The notes under the pieces were generated by a model, which saw only the letters and a program-made list of their open reading frames with translations, was not told the origin of the DNA and made no database searches. Of a DNA stretch of 57,669 bases, positions 17,581-25,665 are shown piece by piece; position 1 is the first letter of the stretch; each line of letters begins with the position of its first letter. This stretch comes from Rhizobium leguminosarum (GTDB lineage Bacteria; Pseudomonadota; Alphaproteobacteria; Rhizobiales; Rhizobiaceae): positions 1 through 57,669 of the forward strand of contig NZ_LWBS01000380.1 of assembly GCF_001652265.1 (NCBI RefSeq). The letters are read 5' to 3'. The position numbers were made by a program, and so were the translations under genes.

Positions 17581-17600
17581 AGCATGTCGCGCAAAAGTGT
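17578..17600. repeat. Truncated RIME arm after the PAS-REC gene
   Basis: TGAAGCATGTCGCGCAAAAGTG matches the left arm of the complete copies at 38153 and 49146 but then diverges. It is a remnant of the element in the 153-base gap before the GGDEF-EAL gene. Confidence 0.5.
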
Positions 17601-17733
17601 CCAGGCGCCAAAATACCCGTCAACTCCATAGATTTTGGGGAGGTTCAAGCGGTTACGCCGCTGATTTCCTATCGAATTGTTAAGACATGCCGGTCATTCT
17701 TTTGCATAGCTGCGGGGGAAAGCTCGGGTTTGC

Positions 17734-19098
17734 ATGATGAAATCGGCGGAAATAGCTTTCTTGACCGTGGGTCAGAATGAGCTTCAGGCGATGGCCTACA
17801 CCGATCCGCTGACCGGATTGGGAAACCGCAATCGCATGCGGGACAAGGTCTTGCAGATCTCTTCCGAGCGCGCCAGCGATCCGGCCCCGTTCACCATCGG
17901 CATCGTCAACCTCGACAGTTTCAAGCCGATCAACGACCTGTTCGGCTCGACAGCCGGCGATGAAATCCTCTGCCAGGTCGCCCATCGTCTCAGGGCCTGT
18001 ATTCCGGATGGCGCGCTTGTTACCCGCCACGATGGTGACGAATTCGCCTTCGTGCTGCCATTGATCTTCGAGCGGGCGAGTGCCGAGAAATTCGGCCAGA
18101 TGATCCGCGAGGTGCTATCGGCCCCCTATGACCTCGGTGACCGCAACGTCCGTCTCTCCGCTTCCCTCGGCTTCTCCATATATCCGTTCGCCGGAGAGGA
18201 TTGCGAGGAACTGCTGAAGAGCGCCGAAACCGCCCTCTACCGCTCCAAGCGCCGCGGTCGCGGCCAGATCACCGTTTATTCGCGCGAGATCGCGCAGGAA
18301 ATGAAACGCGCGACGCAACTGGAGCAGGCGCTCAGAAACGCCATCATCTCGGATGCGATCGACGTGCATTTCCAGCCGATCGTCTCGCTGTCCAACAATC
18401 AGGTCGTCGGCTTCGAGGCGCTCGCCCGCTGGAACGACCCCGATCTCGGCTTCGTGTCGCCCGGCGTCTTCGTGCCGCTCGCCGAAGAGCGCGGCTTCAT
18501 CGATGCGCTGTCGGAGGCGTTGCTGCGTAAAGCCGCCGAAGCCGCACTTTCCTGGCCGCGCGAACTCTTTCTGTCGTTCAATCTTTCCTCGGCCCAGATG
18601 ATGGATCCAGGCACGAGCAGCAGCGTCCTGTCGATCCTCGGCCGCGTCGGCTTCGATCCGCATCGCCTGGAGCTGGAGATCACCGAGACCGCGGTGATGA
18701 GTTCGGCCGATACCGCTCATCGCATCATCGCCGATCTGCGCGCCGCCGGTGTACGCATCTCGCTTGACGATTTCGGCACCGGCCAGTCGAGTCTCGGACG
18801 CTTGCGCGACTTCATCTTCGACAAGATCAAGATCGACCGTGCCTTCGTCTCGCGCATCAATTCCGATCGCGCCTCCGAACACATCATCAAGGCGATCCTT
18901 ACCATGTGCGAGGGTTTGGAACTGGAAGTCGTGGCGGAAGGCATCGAGGATTATGCCGAGGCAGTGAAGTTGCGCATGCTCGGCTGCGGCATGGGCCAAG
19001 GCTATCACTTCGGCCGTCCGGCCGATGGTATCGCCACGCTACGCTTCCTGCACGAGAACTACTACGATCCGACCATGATGGAGCGTGTCAGCGCATAA
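17734..19098 (+). CDS. GGDEF-EAL protein (c-di-GMP cyclase/phosphodiesterase)
   Basis: 454 residues with no membrane or sensor region: GGDEF occupies about 20-185 and EAL about 200-445. The GGDEF site reads DGDEF (residues 100-104) after RH, so the first glycine is replaced; activity of this half is uncertain. The EAL half keeps its catalytic residues: EALARW at 228, FNLSSAQ, LEITETAVM, DDFGTG, the lysine of KIKIDRAF, AEGIED and GQGYHFGRP. It is therefore likely to hydrolyse c-di-GMP. It probably receives signal input from the upstream PAS-receiver protein by co-expression or contact. Confidence 0.92.
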   Translation: MMKSAEIAFLTVGQNELQAMAYTDPLTGLGNRNRMRDKVLQISSERASDPAPFTIGIVNLDSFKPINDLFGSTAGDEILCQVAHRLRACIPDGALVTRHDGDEFAFVLPLIFERASAEKFGQMIREVLSAPYDLGDRNVRLSASLGFSIYPFAGEDCEELLKSAETALYRSKRRGRGQITVYSREIAQEMKRATQLEQALRNAIISDAIDVHFQPIVSLSNNQVVGFEALARWNDPDLGFVSPGVFVPLAEERGFIDALSEALLRKAAEAALSWPRELFLSFNLSSAQMMDPGTSSSVLSILGRVGFDPHRLELEITETAVMSSADTAHRIIADLRAAGVRISLDDFGTGQSSLGRLRDFIFDKIKIDRAFVSRINSDRASEHIIKAILTMCEGLELEVVAEGIEDYAEAVKLRMLGCGMGQGYHFGRPADGIATLRFLHENYYDPTMMERVSA

Positions 19099-19119
19099 AA
19101 CGTTGGCGCCCCATAAAAC

Positions 19120-19143
19120 GATGGCGCCCCTGAGAGCGCCATC
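19120..19143 (-). terminator. Rho-independent terminator of the PRC-barrel gene
   Basis: GATGGCGC and GCGCCATC form a perfect 8-base stem with an 8-base loop. On the minus strand it is followed by GTTTTATGG, a short T run, and it lies 27 bases after the PRC-barrel stop. There is no T run on the plus strand. Confidence 0.65.
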
Positions 19144-19169
19144 GCCTACGCTATACTACCGCGCACGGA

Positions 19170-19775
19170 TTACTTAGGCGTGGTCGAGCCAGTCGCCGTG
19201 GTGTCGGTACCGGTCGCAGCCGGAGCCTTTTCGGCCGCCAGCATTGCCAGCGTCTTGAACTCAGGTGCGGCCTTCAGCGATTCAGACGTTTCGCTGGTCG
19301 TCAGCTTGACGCTGCCGTCCTGGGTGTTCTGGGCAATCGTGATTTTTTCCATCGGCACCGCGACATCCTTTTCGCCGATGCCGAGGAAACCGCCGACGCC
19401 GACGATCGCAGCAACAATTCCACCATCCTTCTTCATGATAAGATCGTTGACGCTGCCGATGCTTTCATTGTTGCCGTTATAGACCGACTGGCCGATATAG
19501 GTGTTGGCACTGATCTGATCCGGAGCCTGCTCCGTCAGATAGCCGACCTGAGCTGTGTCTGCCGTCGGTGCTGCGGCCGGAGCCTGTGCGGCATCGCCTG
19601 CCGGCTTGGTGACATCGGGCGTCATCGGCTTCGGGGCTGCCGGATCGGCCGGAGCTGCCTGGGTCGGAGCGGCGGGATCCGCTGGCTGCGGCGCCGCCTG
19701 CGAAAATGCCGCCGGTGCGAAAGCCGTGGCAAACAGTGCGCCAGCGGCAACGGTCGTCAAGAGTTTGCGTGTCAT
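19170..19775 (-). CDS. Exported PRC-barrel protein
   Basis: 201 residues from ATG 19775 (GTAGG upstream); an in-frame ATG 15 codons earlier lacks the signal-peptide layout. Residues 1-26 are a signal peptide (KLLTTVAAGALFATAFAPAA then FSQA). A Pro/Ala-rich linker of about 50 residues follows. A PRC-barrel domain at about 75-160 (YIGQSVYNGNNESIGSVNDL) ends the recognisable part. Such periplasmic PRC proteins are common in rhizobia, often stress-related; function is not established. It is single-cistron with its own terminator and converges on the GGDEF-EAL gene. Confidence 0.85.
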   Translation of the reverse strand: MTRKLLTTVAAGALFATAFAPAAFSQAAPQPADPAAPTQAAPADPAAPKPMTPDVTKPAGDAAQAPAAAPTADTAQVGYLTEQAPDQISANTYIGQSVYNGNNESIGSVNDLIMKKDGGIVAAIVGVGGFLGIGEKDVAVPMEKITIAQNTQDGSVKLTTSETSESLKAAPEFKTLAMLAAEKAPAATGTDTTATGSTTPK

Positions 19776-19997
19776 TTCGAACCTACTTTCATTTCCCTGG
19801 AGTAATCGCTGACCCGGCAACGCCTGTTTGATTGCCGCGCCGGTTCGAAAGGAAAATGAGTGGTGGGCCGATTGGTTCCGGTTGAAAACACGGAAAATTT
19901 CTCAATTCTCACGGAACATTTATCGAAGAGCTGCCACCAAAACCAGAAAAGGCGCCCCGGTCGGGGAGCGCCTCAGATGGCCTCGGACACCCCGTGT

Positions 19998-20885
19998 TCA
20001 GATCACATAGACGGGATCGAACACGCCTTTGACGTCGATGCCGAGTTCCAGAAGCGCGCCGGCACTGGGCTGCGCCGAACGGGCATCCTCGTCGAGCCCT
20101 TCCCAGGCGGTCGTTACCGCAAGCCGATCGGCATGGACGCCGATGAAGGCAGGGCAGGAAGGCTGGACGGCGGGAACCTTGTAGCGCGAGATGCGCAGGC
20201 CATCGGGATTGTAGCGGTCGACGACACCCGCACCCCAGCGCGCATTCCAGATATAACCGTCGGCATCGACCACCGAGCCGTCGATGTCGCCGGGTTCGTT
20301 CATGCTGTCGACAAGCACGATCGGCTCGCCCGAGGGCAGCCCGGTCAGCGGATCGACCATGACGCGCATCAGCCGGTTGATGCGAGAATCCGTATAATAG
20401 CCGATCGTGCCGTCAGGCGAGAAGCAGATCGAATTCGGGATGCTGATGCCGTTGAAGATCTTCGTCACCTTGCCGGAGGCGACATGATAGATGGCGCCGG
20501 CCTGGTTTTCCGCCCGCTTGCTCATCGTGCCGATCCACAGCGCGCCGGAAGGATGCGTGCGGCCGTCGTTCGAACGGTTTTCCGGCCTGTCGTTTTCGAG
20601 CGCGGCGTAGAAGGTGAGGTTGCCGCTTGCCACGTCGCGCACGAAAAGCCCTTCTTCCGTCGCGATCAGTTGCCGCCCGTCGTCGATGCGGGCAAGCACG
20701 CTCGCCATCACAGGCAGCGGATGCACCTTTTTCGCGCCTGTCGAAAGATTGAGCTCGTGCAGTTCCTTGCCGAGGATATTGAACCACCAGACCGTATTGC
20801 CGTCCGGATCATAGGTCGGGCCTTCGCCGAGAACGGAATTGGTATTGCAAAGTGTTTTGCCCTCGAACTCATAAATATCGGTCAT
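19998..20885 (-). CDS. SMP-30/gluconolactonase-family sugar lactonase
   Basis: 295 residues, a six-bladed beta-propeller of the SMP-30/LRE family. The start LGEGPTYDPDGNTVWWFNIL carries the metal-binding glutamate, and IPNSICFSPDG and DIDGSVVDADGYIWNARWG carry the Asn and Asp ligands. In this operon it should hydrolyse the aldonolactone made by the dehydrogenase, probably D-galactono-lactone, to the aldonate. It is the last gene of the unit, and its ATG overlaps the dgoA stop by four bases. Substrate identity is inferred from dgoK and dgoA. Confidence 0.9.
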   Translation of the reverse strand: MTDIYEFEGKTLCNTNSVLGEGPTYDPDGNTVWWFNILGKELHELNLSTGAKKVHPLPVMASVLARIDDGRQLIATEEGLFVRDVASGNLTFYAALENDRPENRSNDGRTHPSGALWIGTMSKRAENQAGAIYHVASGKVTKIFNGISIPNSICFSPDGTIGYYTDSRINRLMRVMVDPLTGLPSGEPIVLVDSMNEPGDIDGSVVDADGYIWNARWGAGVVDRYNPDGLRISRYKVPAVQPSCPAFIGVHADRLAVTTAWEGLDEDARSAQPSAGALLELGIDVKGVFDPVYVI

Positions 20886-21523
20886 ACGTTCACGCTCCCA
20901 ATGGCTGCATCATAGGCGTAAATGGTCGCCTTGGCGCGCTCGGCAACCTCTGACGCGGTCATTCCGGGTTTGTAGATGCTGGTGCCGAGGCCGAAGGAGA
21001 AGATGCCGGCCTTGGTATAATCGCCGAAATTCTTGTCCGACACGCCACCGACGGCGGCAATCATCAGCTCCGGCGGCAGGATTGCCCGAATCGCCGTGAT
21101 GCCGGAAGGACCGAGCACGCTGGCCGGAAAGAATTTGAGACCGGTGGCCCCGGCGCGCGCTGCCGCCAGCGCCTCGGTCGGCGTAAAGACACCCGGCATC
21201 GTCACCATGCCGTATTCACGCGCCCGGATGATCACCTCAGGCTCGACATTCGGGGTGACGAGCAGCTTGCCGCCGGCCGCATGCAGGCTGTCGACCGCCT
21301 CGACGGTCAACACCGTGCCGGCGCCGATCAGCACCTCGGCCGGCGCCATCGTTGCGGCGATCTCGATGGACTTGAACGGTTCCGGCGAGTTAAGCGGAAT
21401 CTCGATCGCCGTCAGGCCATTTTCGATCAGAGCACCGACGACGCTTTCGGTCTCGTCGGGCCGGATGCCGCGAAGGATGGCAATCAGCGGGCGCTTCATG
21501 TCGGGGAAGGGGATGCGGTTCAT
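20882..21523 (-). CDS. dgoA: 2-dehydro-3-deoxy-6-phosphogalactonate aldolase
   Basis: 213 residues, close to the 205-residue E. coli DgoA. KRPLIAILRGIRPDE, AIEIPLNSP and LIGAGTVLT match the KDPGal aldolase rather than the KDPG one. The Schiff-base lysine is in ATGLKFFPAS. It splits KDPGal to pyruvate and glyceraldehyde 3-phosphate in the cytoplasm. The ATG at 21523 was chosen on homology; upstream in-frame residues are antisense of dgoK sequence. Only 13 bases separate it from dgoK. Confidence 0.93.
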   Translation of the reverse strand: MNRIPFPDMKRPLIAILRGIRPDETESVVGALIENGLTAIEIPLNSPEPFKSIEIAATMAPAEVLIGAGTVLTVEAVDSLHAAGGKLLVTPNVEPEVIIRAREYGMVTMPGVFTPTEALAAARAGATGLKFFPASVLGPSGITAIRAILPPELMIAAVGGVSDKNFGDYTKAGIFSFGLGTSIYKPGMTASEVAERAKATIYAYDAAIGSVNV

Positions 21524-21536
21524 CGTGTCAGCTTTC

Positions 21537-22454
21537 TCAATTCGGCCAGATGGCTTCGGCGGCAGCCGAAAGCCCGCGGCGCACGGCGGCGTCGGCGTCG
21601 ATGGCGGTGAAGGCAAGGGAGAGAGTTATGAAGGCCTGTTCGTAAAGTGCCTGCAGCCGCCCGGAGGCGACGAGGGTGATGTCGGTGCCGTTTGCCGCAT
21701 CCTGCAGCGCGCCGGCGATTTCGAGGCCGATCAGCGTACCGGAAAGCCGGGCTTGCGCGGCAGCGGCTGATATGCCGTGAAGGAGCTGGCCCGAGCGGGC
21801 AGTGAACAGCAGGTTGGAGGCAAGGGCCGGGCGCGCAAAAGCGGCCGAGACCGCCGCCTCGAAGGCTGCCGCATCCGCCGGCTGCTCTCCCGCGCCGGCA
21901 ACGGCATGCGAAAGGATCGTGTGTTTGCTGACGACGTCGAAAAGCTCGCCGGTCATGAAGGTCGAAAAGCCGGTGACCTTGGCGTCCGTCACATGCACCC
22001 ACTTCGAATGCGTGCCGGGCATGCAGACCGCCTGCGCCCCCGAGCTTGCGCGGCCGAGCGCGCCGAGAAGCTGGGTTTCCTCACCGCGCATGACGTCGGG
22101 CATCGCGATGTCCCGCTGGGCAAGGCCCGGCAGGATGCGGATGTCGCGGCTTTCGCCTGGCACGGAGACCGCCCCGGTCAGGATCGAGGCAAGCGGGGCG
22201 GGCACGTCGATATAACCGGCCTCGACCCAGCCCTGCCTTGCGCCGGCCATGCCGCAGACGATCACCGGCAGGTTTTCCGGCGCCTCGATGGCGGTGAGAT
22301 GGCTGGCAAGCACGGCGGAAAAGCCGGTCTTTGCCGCGCTCGTCATGCCTTCGCCGCTGCGGCGTTCGGCAAGGACGGTGCCGTCTCTGCCCATCAGCCA
22401 GAGCCGGAAGCTGCTGGTGCCCCAGTCCACCGCGACATAAGCGGGATTTGCCAT
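21537..22454 (-). CDS. dgoK: 2-dehydro-3-deoxygalactonokinase
   Basis: 305 residues. AYVAVDWGTSSFRLWLMGRD is the phosphate-1 motif of the DgoK family, and PGTHSKWVHV near residue 150 is its second signature. It phosphorylates 2-keto-3-deoxygalactonate with ATP, feeding dgoA. The start ATG at 22454 shares one base with the stop of the upstream dehydrogenase gene (TAATG), so translation is coupled. Together with dgoA it marks the De Ley-Doudoroff route for D-galactose or galactonate. Confidence 0.93.
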   Translation of the reverse strand: MANPAYVAVDWGTSSFRLWLMGRDGTVLAERRSGEGMTSAAKTGFSAVLASHLTAIEAPENLPVIVCGMAGARQGWVEAGYIDVPAPLASILTGAVSVPGESRDIRILPGLAQRDIAMPDVMRGEETQLLGALGRASSGAQAVCMPGTHSKWVHVTDAKVTGFSTFMTGELFDVVSKHTILSHAVAGAGEQPADAAAFEAAVSAAFARPALASNLLFTARSGQLLHGISAAAAQARLSGTLIGLEIAGALQDAANGTDITLVASGRLQALYEQAFITLSLAFTAIDADAAVRRGLSAAAEAIWPN

Positions 22455-23215
22455 TACAGAACGCCTCCATCGACAATCAGGGACTGGGCGGTCATCGCCG
22501 CCGCGCAGTCGGACGCAAGAAACAGGCAGGGACCGACGATCGCATCGGGTTTGAGCGCGACTTTCAGGCACTGGTCCTCGATCGAGCGCGCAATGCTCTC
22601 CTCGGTGAGCCAGTGCTGCATCTGCCGCTCTGTGACCACCATGCCGGGCAGGATGCAGTTGACCCGAATATTCTCCGGCCCGAGCCTGCCCGCCAGGCTC
22701 TTCGTCAGCCCGACGACCGCTGCCTTGGCGGCCGCATAGGCGGGAAAACCGCCCATGTTCAGCTTGAAGGCGATTGACGACATATTGATGATCGCCCCGC
22801 CGCCGGCCGTCCGCATCGACGGCACGACTGCCTGCGAGGTGAAGAACACATGCTTGAGGTTGACCGCCTGGTTATTGTCCCAATAGGCCTCGGTCACCGC
22901 GTCAAATTCATGGCGGTCGTCCCAGGCGGCATTGTTGACCAGCACGCGGATCGGTCCTGAGCTCGCAATGACGGTATCGACCGTGCGCCGGATCGCCTCG
23001 ATGTCGCGCAGGTCGGCATGGTGAAAGGAGACCGGATGCGTGGTCTCCCGCGACAGCCGTTCGGCGAGCTCGCGGCCGGCGGCCTCGGCAATATCGATGA
23101 ACGAGACCTTGGCGCCTTGGCGCGCGAAACCTTCGACGATCGCAGCACCGATGCCCGATCCACCGCCGGTCACCAGCACGGCGCGGCCTTTGAACTCGGG
23201 AAATTGTGCTGCCAT
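22454..23215 (-). CDS. SDR-family oxidoreductase, probable sugar 1-dehydrogenase
   Basis: 253 residues from the ATG at 23215; ATGs at 23227 and 23251 are alternatives. The 23251 start lies inside a palindromic operator, so I prefer an internal one; GGGAGG lies upstream of 23227 and 23215. The cofactor motif VTGGGSGIGAAIVEGF is near the N-terminus, NNAAW follows, the catalytic Ser is in INMSSIAFK, and Tyr/Lys are in YAAAKA. By context it should oxidise D-galactose (or a related aldose) to the lactone, but other SDR substrates are possible. It is the first gene of the galactonate operon. Confidence 0.88.
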   Translation of the reverse strand: MAAQFPEFKGRAVLVTGGGSGIGAAIVEGFARQGAKVSFIDIAEAAGRELAERLSRETTHPVSFHHADLRDIEAIRRTVDTVIASSGPIRVLVNNAAWDDRHEFDAVTEAYWDNNQAVNLKHVFFTSQAVVPSMRTAGGGAIINMSSIAFKLNMGGFPAYAAAKAAVVGLTKSLAGRLGPENIRVNCILPGMVVTERQMQHWLTEESIARSIEDQCLKVALKPDAIVGPCLFLASDCAAAMTAQSLIVDGGVL

Positions 23216-23245
23216 CGTGGTCACCATCGCCTCCCGAACTTCCTG

Positions 23246-23279
23246 TTCCATTATTTGGAACTTAATTTGACTATATGGA
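23246..23279. promoter_or_regulatory. Operator for the IclR regulator
   Basis: TTCCATTATTTGGAA at 23246-23260 has perfect 5-base arms and is followed by a third half-site TGGAA at 23275-23279. It lies between the divergent sugar operon and the IclR gene, as expected for autoregulated IclR-type control. No experimental site is known to me for this protein. Confidence 0.6.
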
Positions 23280-23323
23280 ATTATCGAATTATGCTGCCCT
23301 TTCTGTCAAGGGTGGATGAAGCG

Positions 23324-24121
23324 ATGAATTCAAACGGCGACGGCTCAGCACGCGCACGCGAGACCGGTACACTCGGCAAACTGATGGTTCTGCTCGATCT
23401 TGTCACCCATGCGGATGCGCCGCTGCGTTTCACCGATATCCTGGCTCTCGCCGGCCAGCCGCGCGGCACGCTGCATCGCCAGCTGAGCCACCTGGTGGAG
23501 GAAGGGCTGATCGAGCTCGATGGTGACGGCCGCTATGCGCCAGGCTTGCGCCTGCTCGATTTCGCCGCGCGCAGCTGGGCGCGCAACGAATTCCGCTTGA
23601 TCGCCGAGCCGCACCTCGCCGATCTGCAGCGGGCGACCGGCGAAACGGTGCACCTCGGCGTTCTCCGCGGACAGTCGATCATCTATCTCGATAAGGTCGA
23701 AGGCCGTCAGCCGGTGCGCATGTATTCGCAGATCGGCAATGCCTCGCCCTGTTATTGCACCGGCGTCGGCAAGGCCGCCTTGTCGCTGCTGCCGGCCGAA
23801 GGCCTTGTCGATCTCGTCGCCGGCTTGAGCTTCACCAGCTTTACCGCCTCGACCCATGTCTCAGCCGAAACGCTGCTTGCCGAAATCCGCGAGATTGCCG
23901 ATCAGGGCTATGCCTTCGACCGCGAGGAGCATGAGGCCGGCATCCGCTGCGTTGCCGCACCCGTCTGGTCGGAGGATCGGACCTTTATGGGTGGCATTTC
24001 GATTACCGGCCCGGCCTATCGGTTGTCGATGGAACTTCTGCACCAGTGGGCCGTTCCGGTTCAACTGGCGGCTGGGAGGATCATGGAAGGCATGCGCGTC
24101 CGTCTCGGTCCGCGCCGCTGA
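23324..24121 (+). CDS. IclR-family transcriptional regulator of the galactonate operon
   Basis: 265 residues from ATG 23324; an ATG at 23291 would add 11 residues. The winged helix is at about 15-75 (FTDILALAGQPRGTLHRQLS then HLVEEGLIE). The ligand domain spans about 95-260, with HLGVLRGQSIIYLDKVEG and CYCTGVGKAALS as IclR-domain signatures. Its ligand is probably KDGal or a related intermediate by analogy with other sugar-acid IclR proteins. Divergent orientation and the shared palindrome at 23246-23260 support control of the SDR-dgoK-dgoA-lactonase operon. Confidence 0.9.
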   Translation: MNSNGDGSARARETGTLGKLMVLLDLVTHADAPLRFTDILALAGQPRGTLHRQLSHLVEEGLIELDGDGRYAPGLRLLDFAARSWARNEFRLIAEPHLADLQRATGETVHLGVLRGQSIIYLDKVEGRQPVRMYSQIGNASPCYCTGVGKAALSLLPAEGLVDLVAGLSFTSFTASTHVSAETLLAEIREIADQGYAFDREEHEAGIRCVAAPVWSEDRTFMGGISITGPAYRLSMELLHQWAVPVQLAAGRIMEGMRVRLGPRR

Positions 24122-24374
24122 GGGAAAAATCGCAATCGGCCCGCTGCTGGACGCGATCGCAGAGCATGCTTATGATGAGCGCGATATTGAGATTTGCCGA
24201 CGAATCACCACAACTATAACGGTCCGCGAAATCTACAACCAGTCACCGGCCGAATGCTCAACGCTGAAGCCGATTCCACCAGCGATCGTCGTTCCCCGAT
24301 ACAATCGAAACACCCATAGCGGGCAGGTTTCGCAAACGGTTTGCCGGCCGCTGTGCCGAAGATGAAGAAATGTG

Positions 24375-25109
24375 ATGGCACCCTTGTCGCAAACATCCAC
24401 GGAAGAAGACGATTATGTTCAGGAAATAGCGGGCCTGAAGACCCAGTTCGATATTTTCCGTTTCATGAAACGGGTGACGGAAGCCTATCGCAGCCGTGCC
24501 TTCATGGTTCTCAACCTGCCGCCGATCACCGCCTTCGATCTTCAGGGCAGCACCGTCATTACCAGCTGGCCGGCCGAGCTTCTGGCTCTCTACGACCAGG
24601 AAGGCCTGATGGTGAACAGTCCGGTTCTGAGGCGCCTCAGAACATCCGCGCGGCCCTTCTTCTACGACATGTCGCGCCAGAACTGGTCGCGGGACGACGG
24701 CAAGTCCATTCTCGTTGCCTCGCTGTTCGAACGTTTCAAGATGATGCGCTGCGCCTATTTCCCGGCGCATGATCCTTCCGGCCTACGTGGCGCCGTCTCT
24801 TTCGCTGGTGACCGCGAGCCCTTCAATCCGGCGGAGATGCGCGAGCTGTGCTACATCGCCATCCACGTCTTCGACAGGCTTGCGGAGATCCGCAACCTCG
24901 ATACGCGCATGACGGACACGCTAACCGACCGCGAGATCGATTGCCTCAACTGGACGGCGGCCGGCAAGACCAGTGCTGAAATCGCCGAAATCCTCACCCT
25001 CTCCGAGCACACGGTCAATCACTACCTCAACCGCGCCACCAAGAAGCTCGACACGGTCAACCGCACCCAGGCCGTCGCCAAGGCGCTGCGCATCGGCCTG
25101 ATCAAATAA
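24375..25109 (+). CDS. Orphan LuxR-family regulator (autoinducer-binding-like domain plus LuxR HTH)
   Basis: 244 residues from ATG 24375, with GTG at 24372 as an alternative. The N-terminal 160 residues resemble the autoinducer-binding domain (SWPAELLALYDQEGLMVNSP, then an FERFKMMRCAYFP segment). The C-terminal 60 residues are a LuxR helix-turn-helix (DTLTDREIDCLNWTAAGKTS then AEIAEILTLSEHTVNHYLNR). No luxI-type synthase is in the window. Orphan LuxR regulators of this kind are known in Sinorhizobium and Rhizobium. A short hairpin with a T run at 25185 ends the transcript. Confidence 0.87.
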   Translation: MAPLSQTSTEEDDYVQEIAGLKTQFDIFRFMKRVTEAYRSRAFMVLNLPPITAFDLQGSTVITSWPAELLALYDQEGLMVNSPVLRRLRTSARPFFYDMSRQNWSRDDGKSILVASLFERFKMMRCAYFPAHDPSGLRGAVSFAGDREPFNPAEMRELCYIAIHVFDRLAEIRNLDTRMTDTLTDREIDCLNWTAAGKTSAEIAEILTLSEHTVNHYLNRATKKLDTVNRTQAVAKALRIGLIK

Positions 25110-25184
25110 GTTGCAAAAAACAACCGACTGCTTTCGAAGCCGCCCAGCGCGTAGGCATACCTTTCCCGCTGAGGGGCTGCCGCA

Positions 25185-25204
25185 AGCGCTTTTGCGCTCT
25201 TTTT
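25185..25204 (+). terminator. Rho-independent terminator after the LuxR gene
   Basis: AGCGC-TTTT-GCGCT followed by CTTTTTC. The stem is short (5 bases, GC-rich) with a T run on the plus strand, 75 bases beyond the LuxR stop. Confidence 0.55.
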
Positions 25205-25665
25205 CCTGATTTTTCATCTGGCACGCTTTCTGCATCTCTTCTGCGAGAGGTCCAGAGGGGACTTTGAGACCAGCGCCAGGAAATGGCGCGGCCGACACAC
25301 CGCTGCCGACGCCGATGCCGCTTTTCTCCCGGCCCTTCGGTGTCGGCGGCGATTGTTGCGTTTTGGCACCGCTTCTTTCGCAGCTGTTGGCGATTTCATC
25401 TTCCTTGTTCACTTTTCTCTGGTCTTTTTTTCGGCTTGCGCTAGTTCGCCCCGGATTGCGCCGGTTCTCGGGGAGACCGTTGCGGCCATCAGGGCGAAAG
25501 CCCGGCGGACTTGATGGCCGCAACGGATTGCCAATTCCCCCGGCGCTCTTTTGGTCAGCGCTCTTTCCAGCGAGCCGGCAATCGATTTTCTTCGCGATGA
25601 TTTTGTTTGGCGAAGGCTTCCGTCTCCACTATTTGTGATCTGCAAGAAGAAGCAGTGAGGGTGGA
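25205..25665. other. Long intergenic region before mrp with a 15-bp hairpin
   Basis: No convincing gene is seen here: the possible 124-residue plus-strand frame and the 78-residue minus-strand frame have no recognisable features. The main structure is a perfect 15-base inverted repeat, CCGTTGCGGCCATCA at 25477-25491 and its complement at 25512-25526, with a 20-base loop containing GGGCGAAAGCCC. It could be a small RNA, an attenuator for mrp, or a dispersed repeat. Confidence 0.5.

Noticed and set aside
24122..24374. A luxI-like synthase or small gene before the LuxR regulator
   Set aside because: The 250-base gap has no open frame with recognisable features.
25264..25638. Possible 124-residue plus-strand gene in the gap before mrp
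   Set aside because: Composition is not protein-like (Pro/Arg/Phe-rich), no ribosome site, it spans a perfect hairpin, and no family is recognisable.
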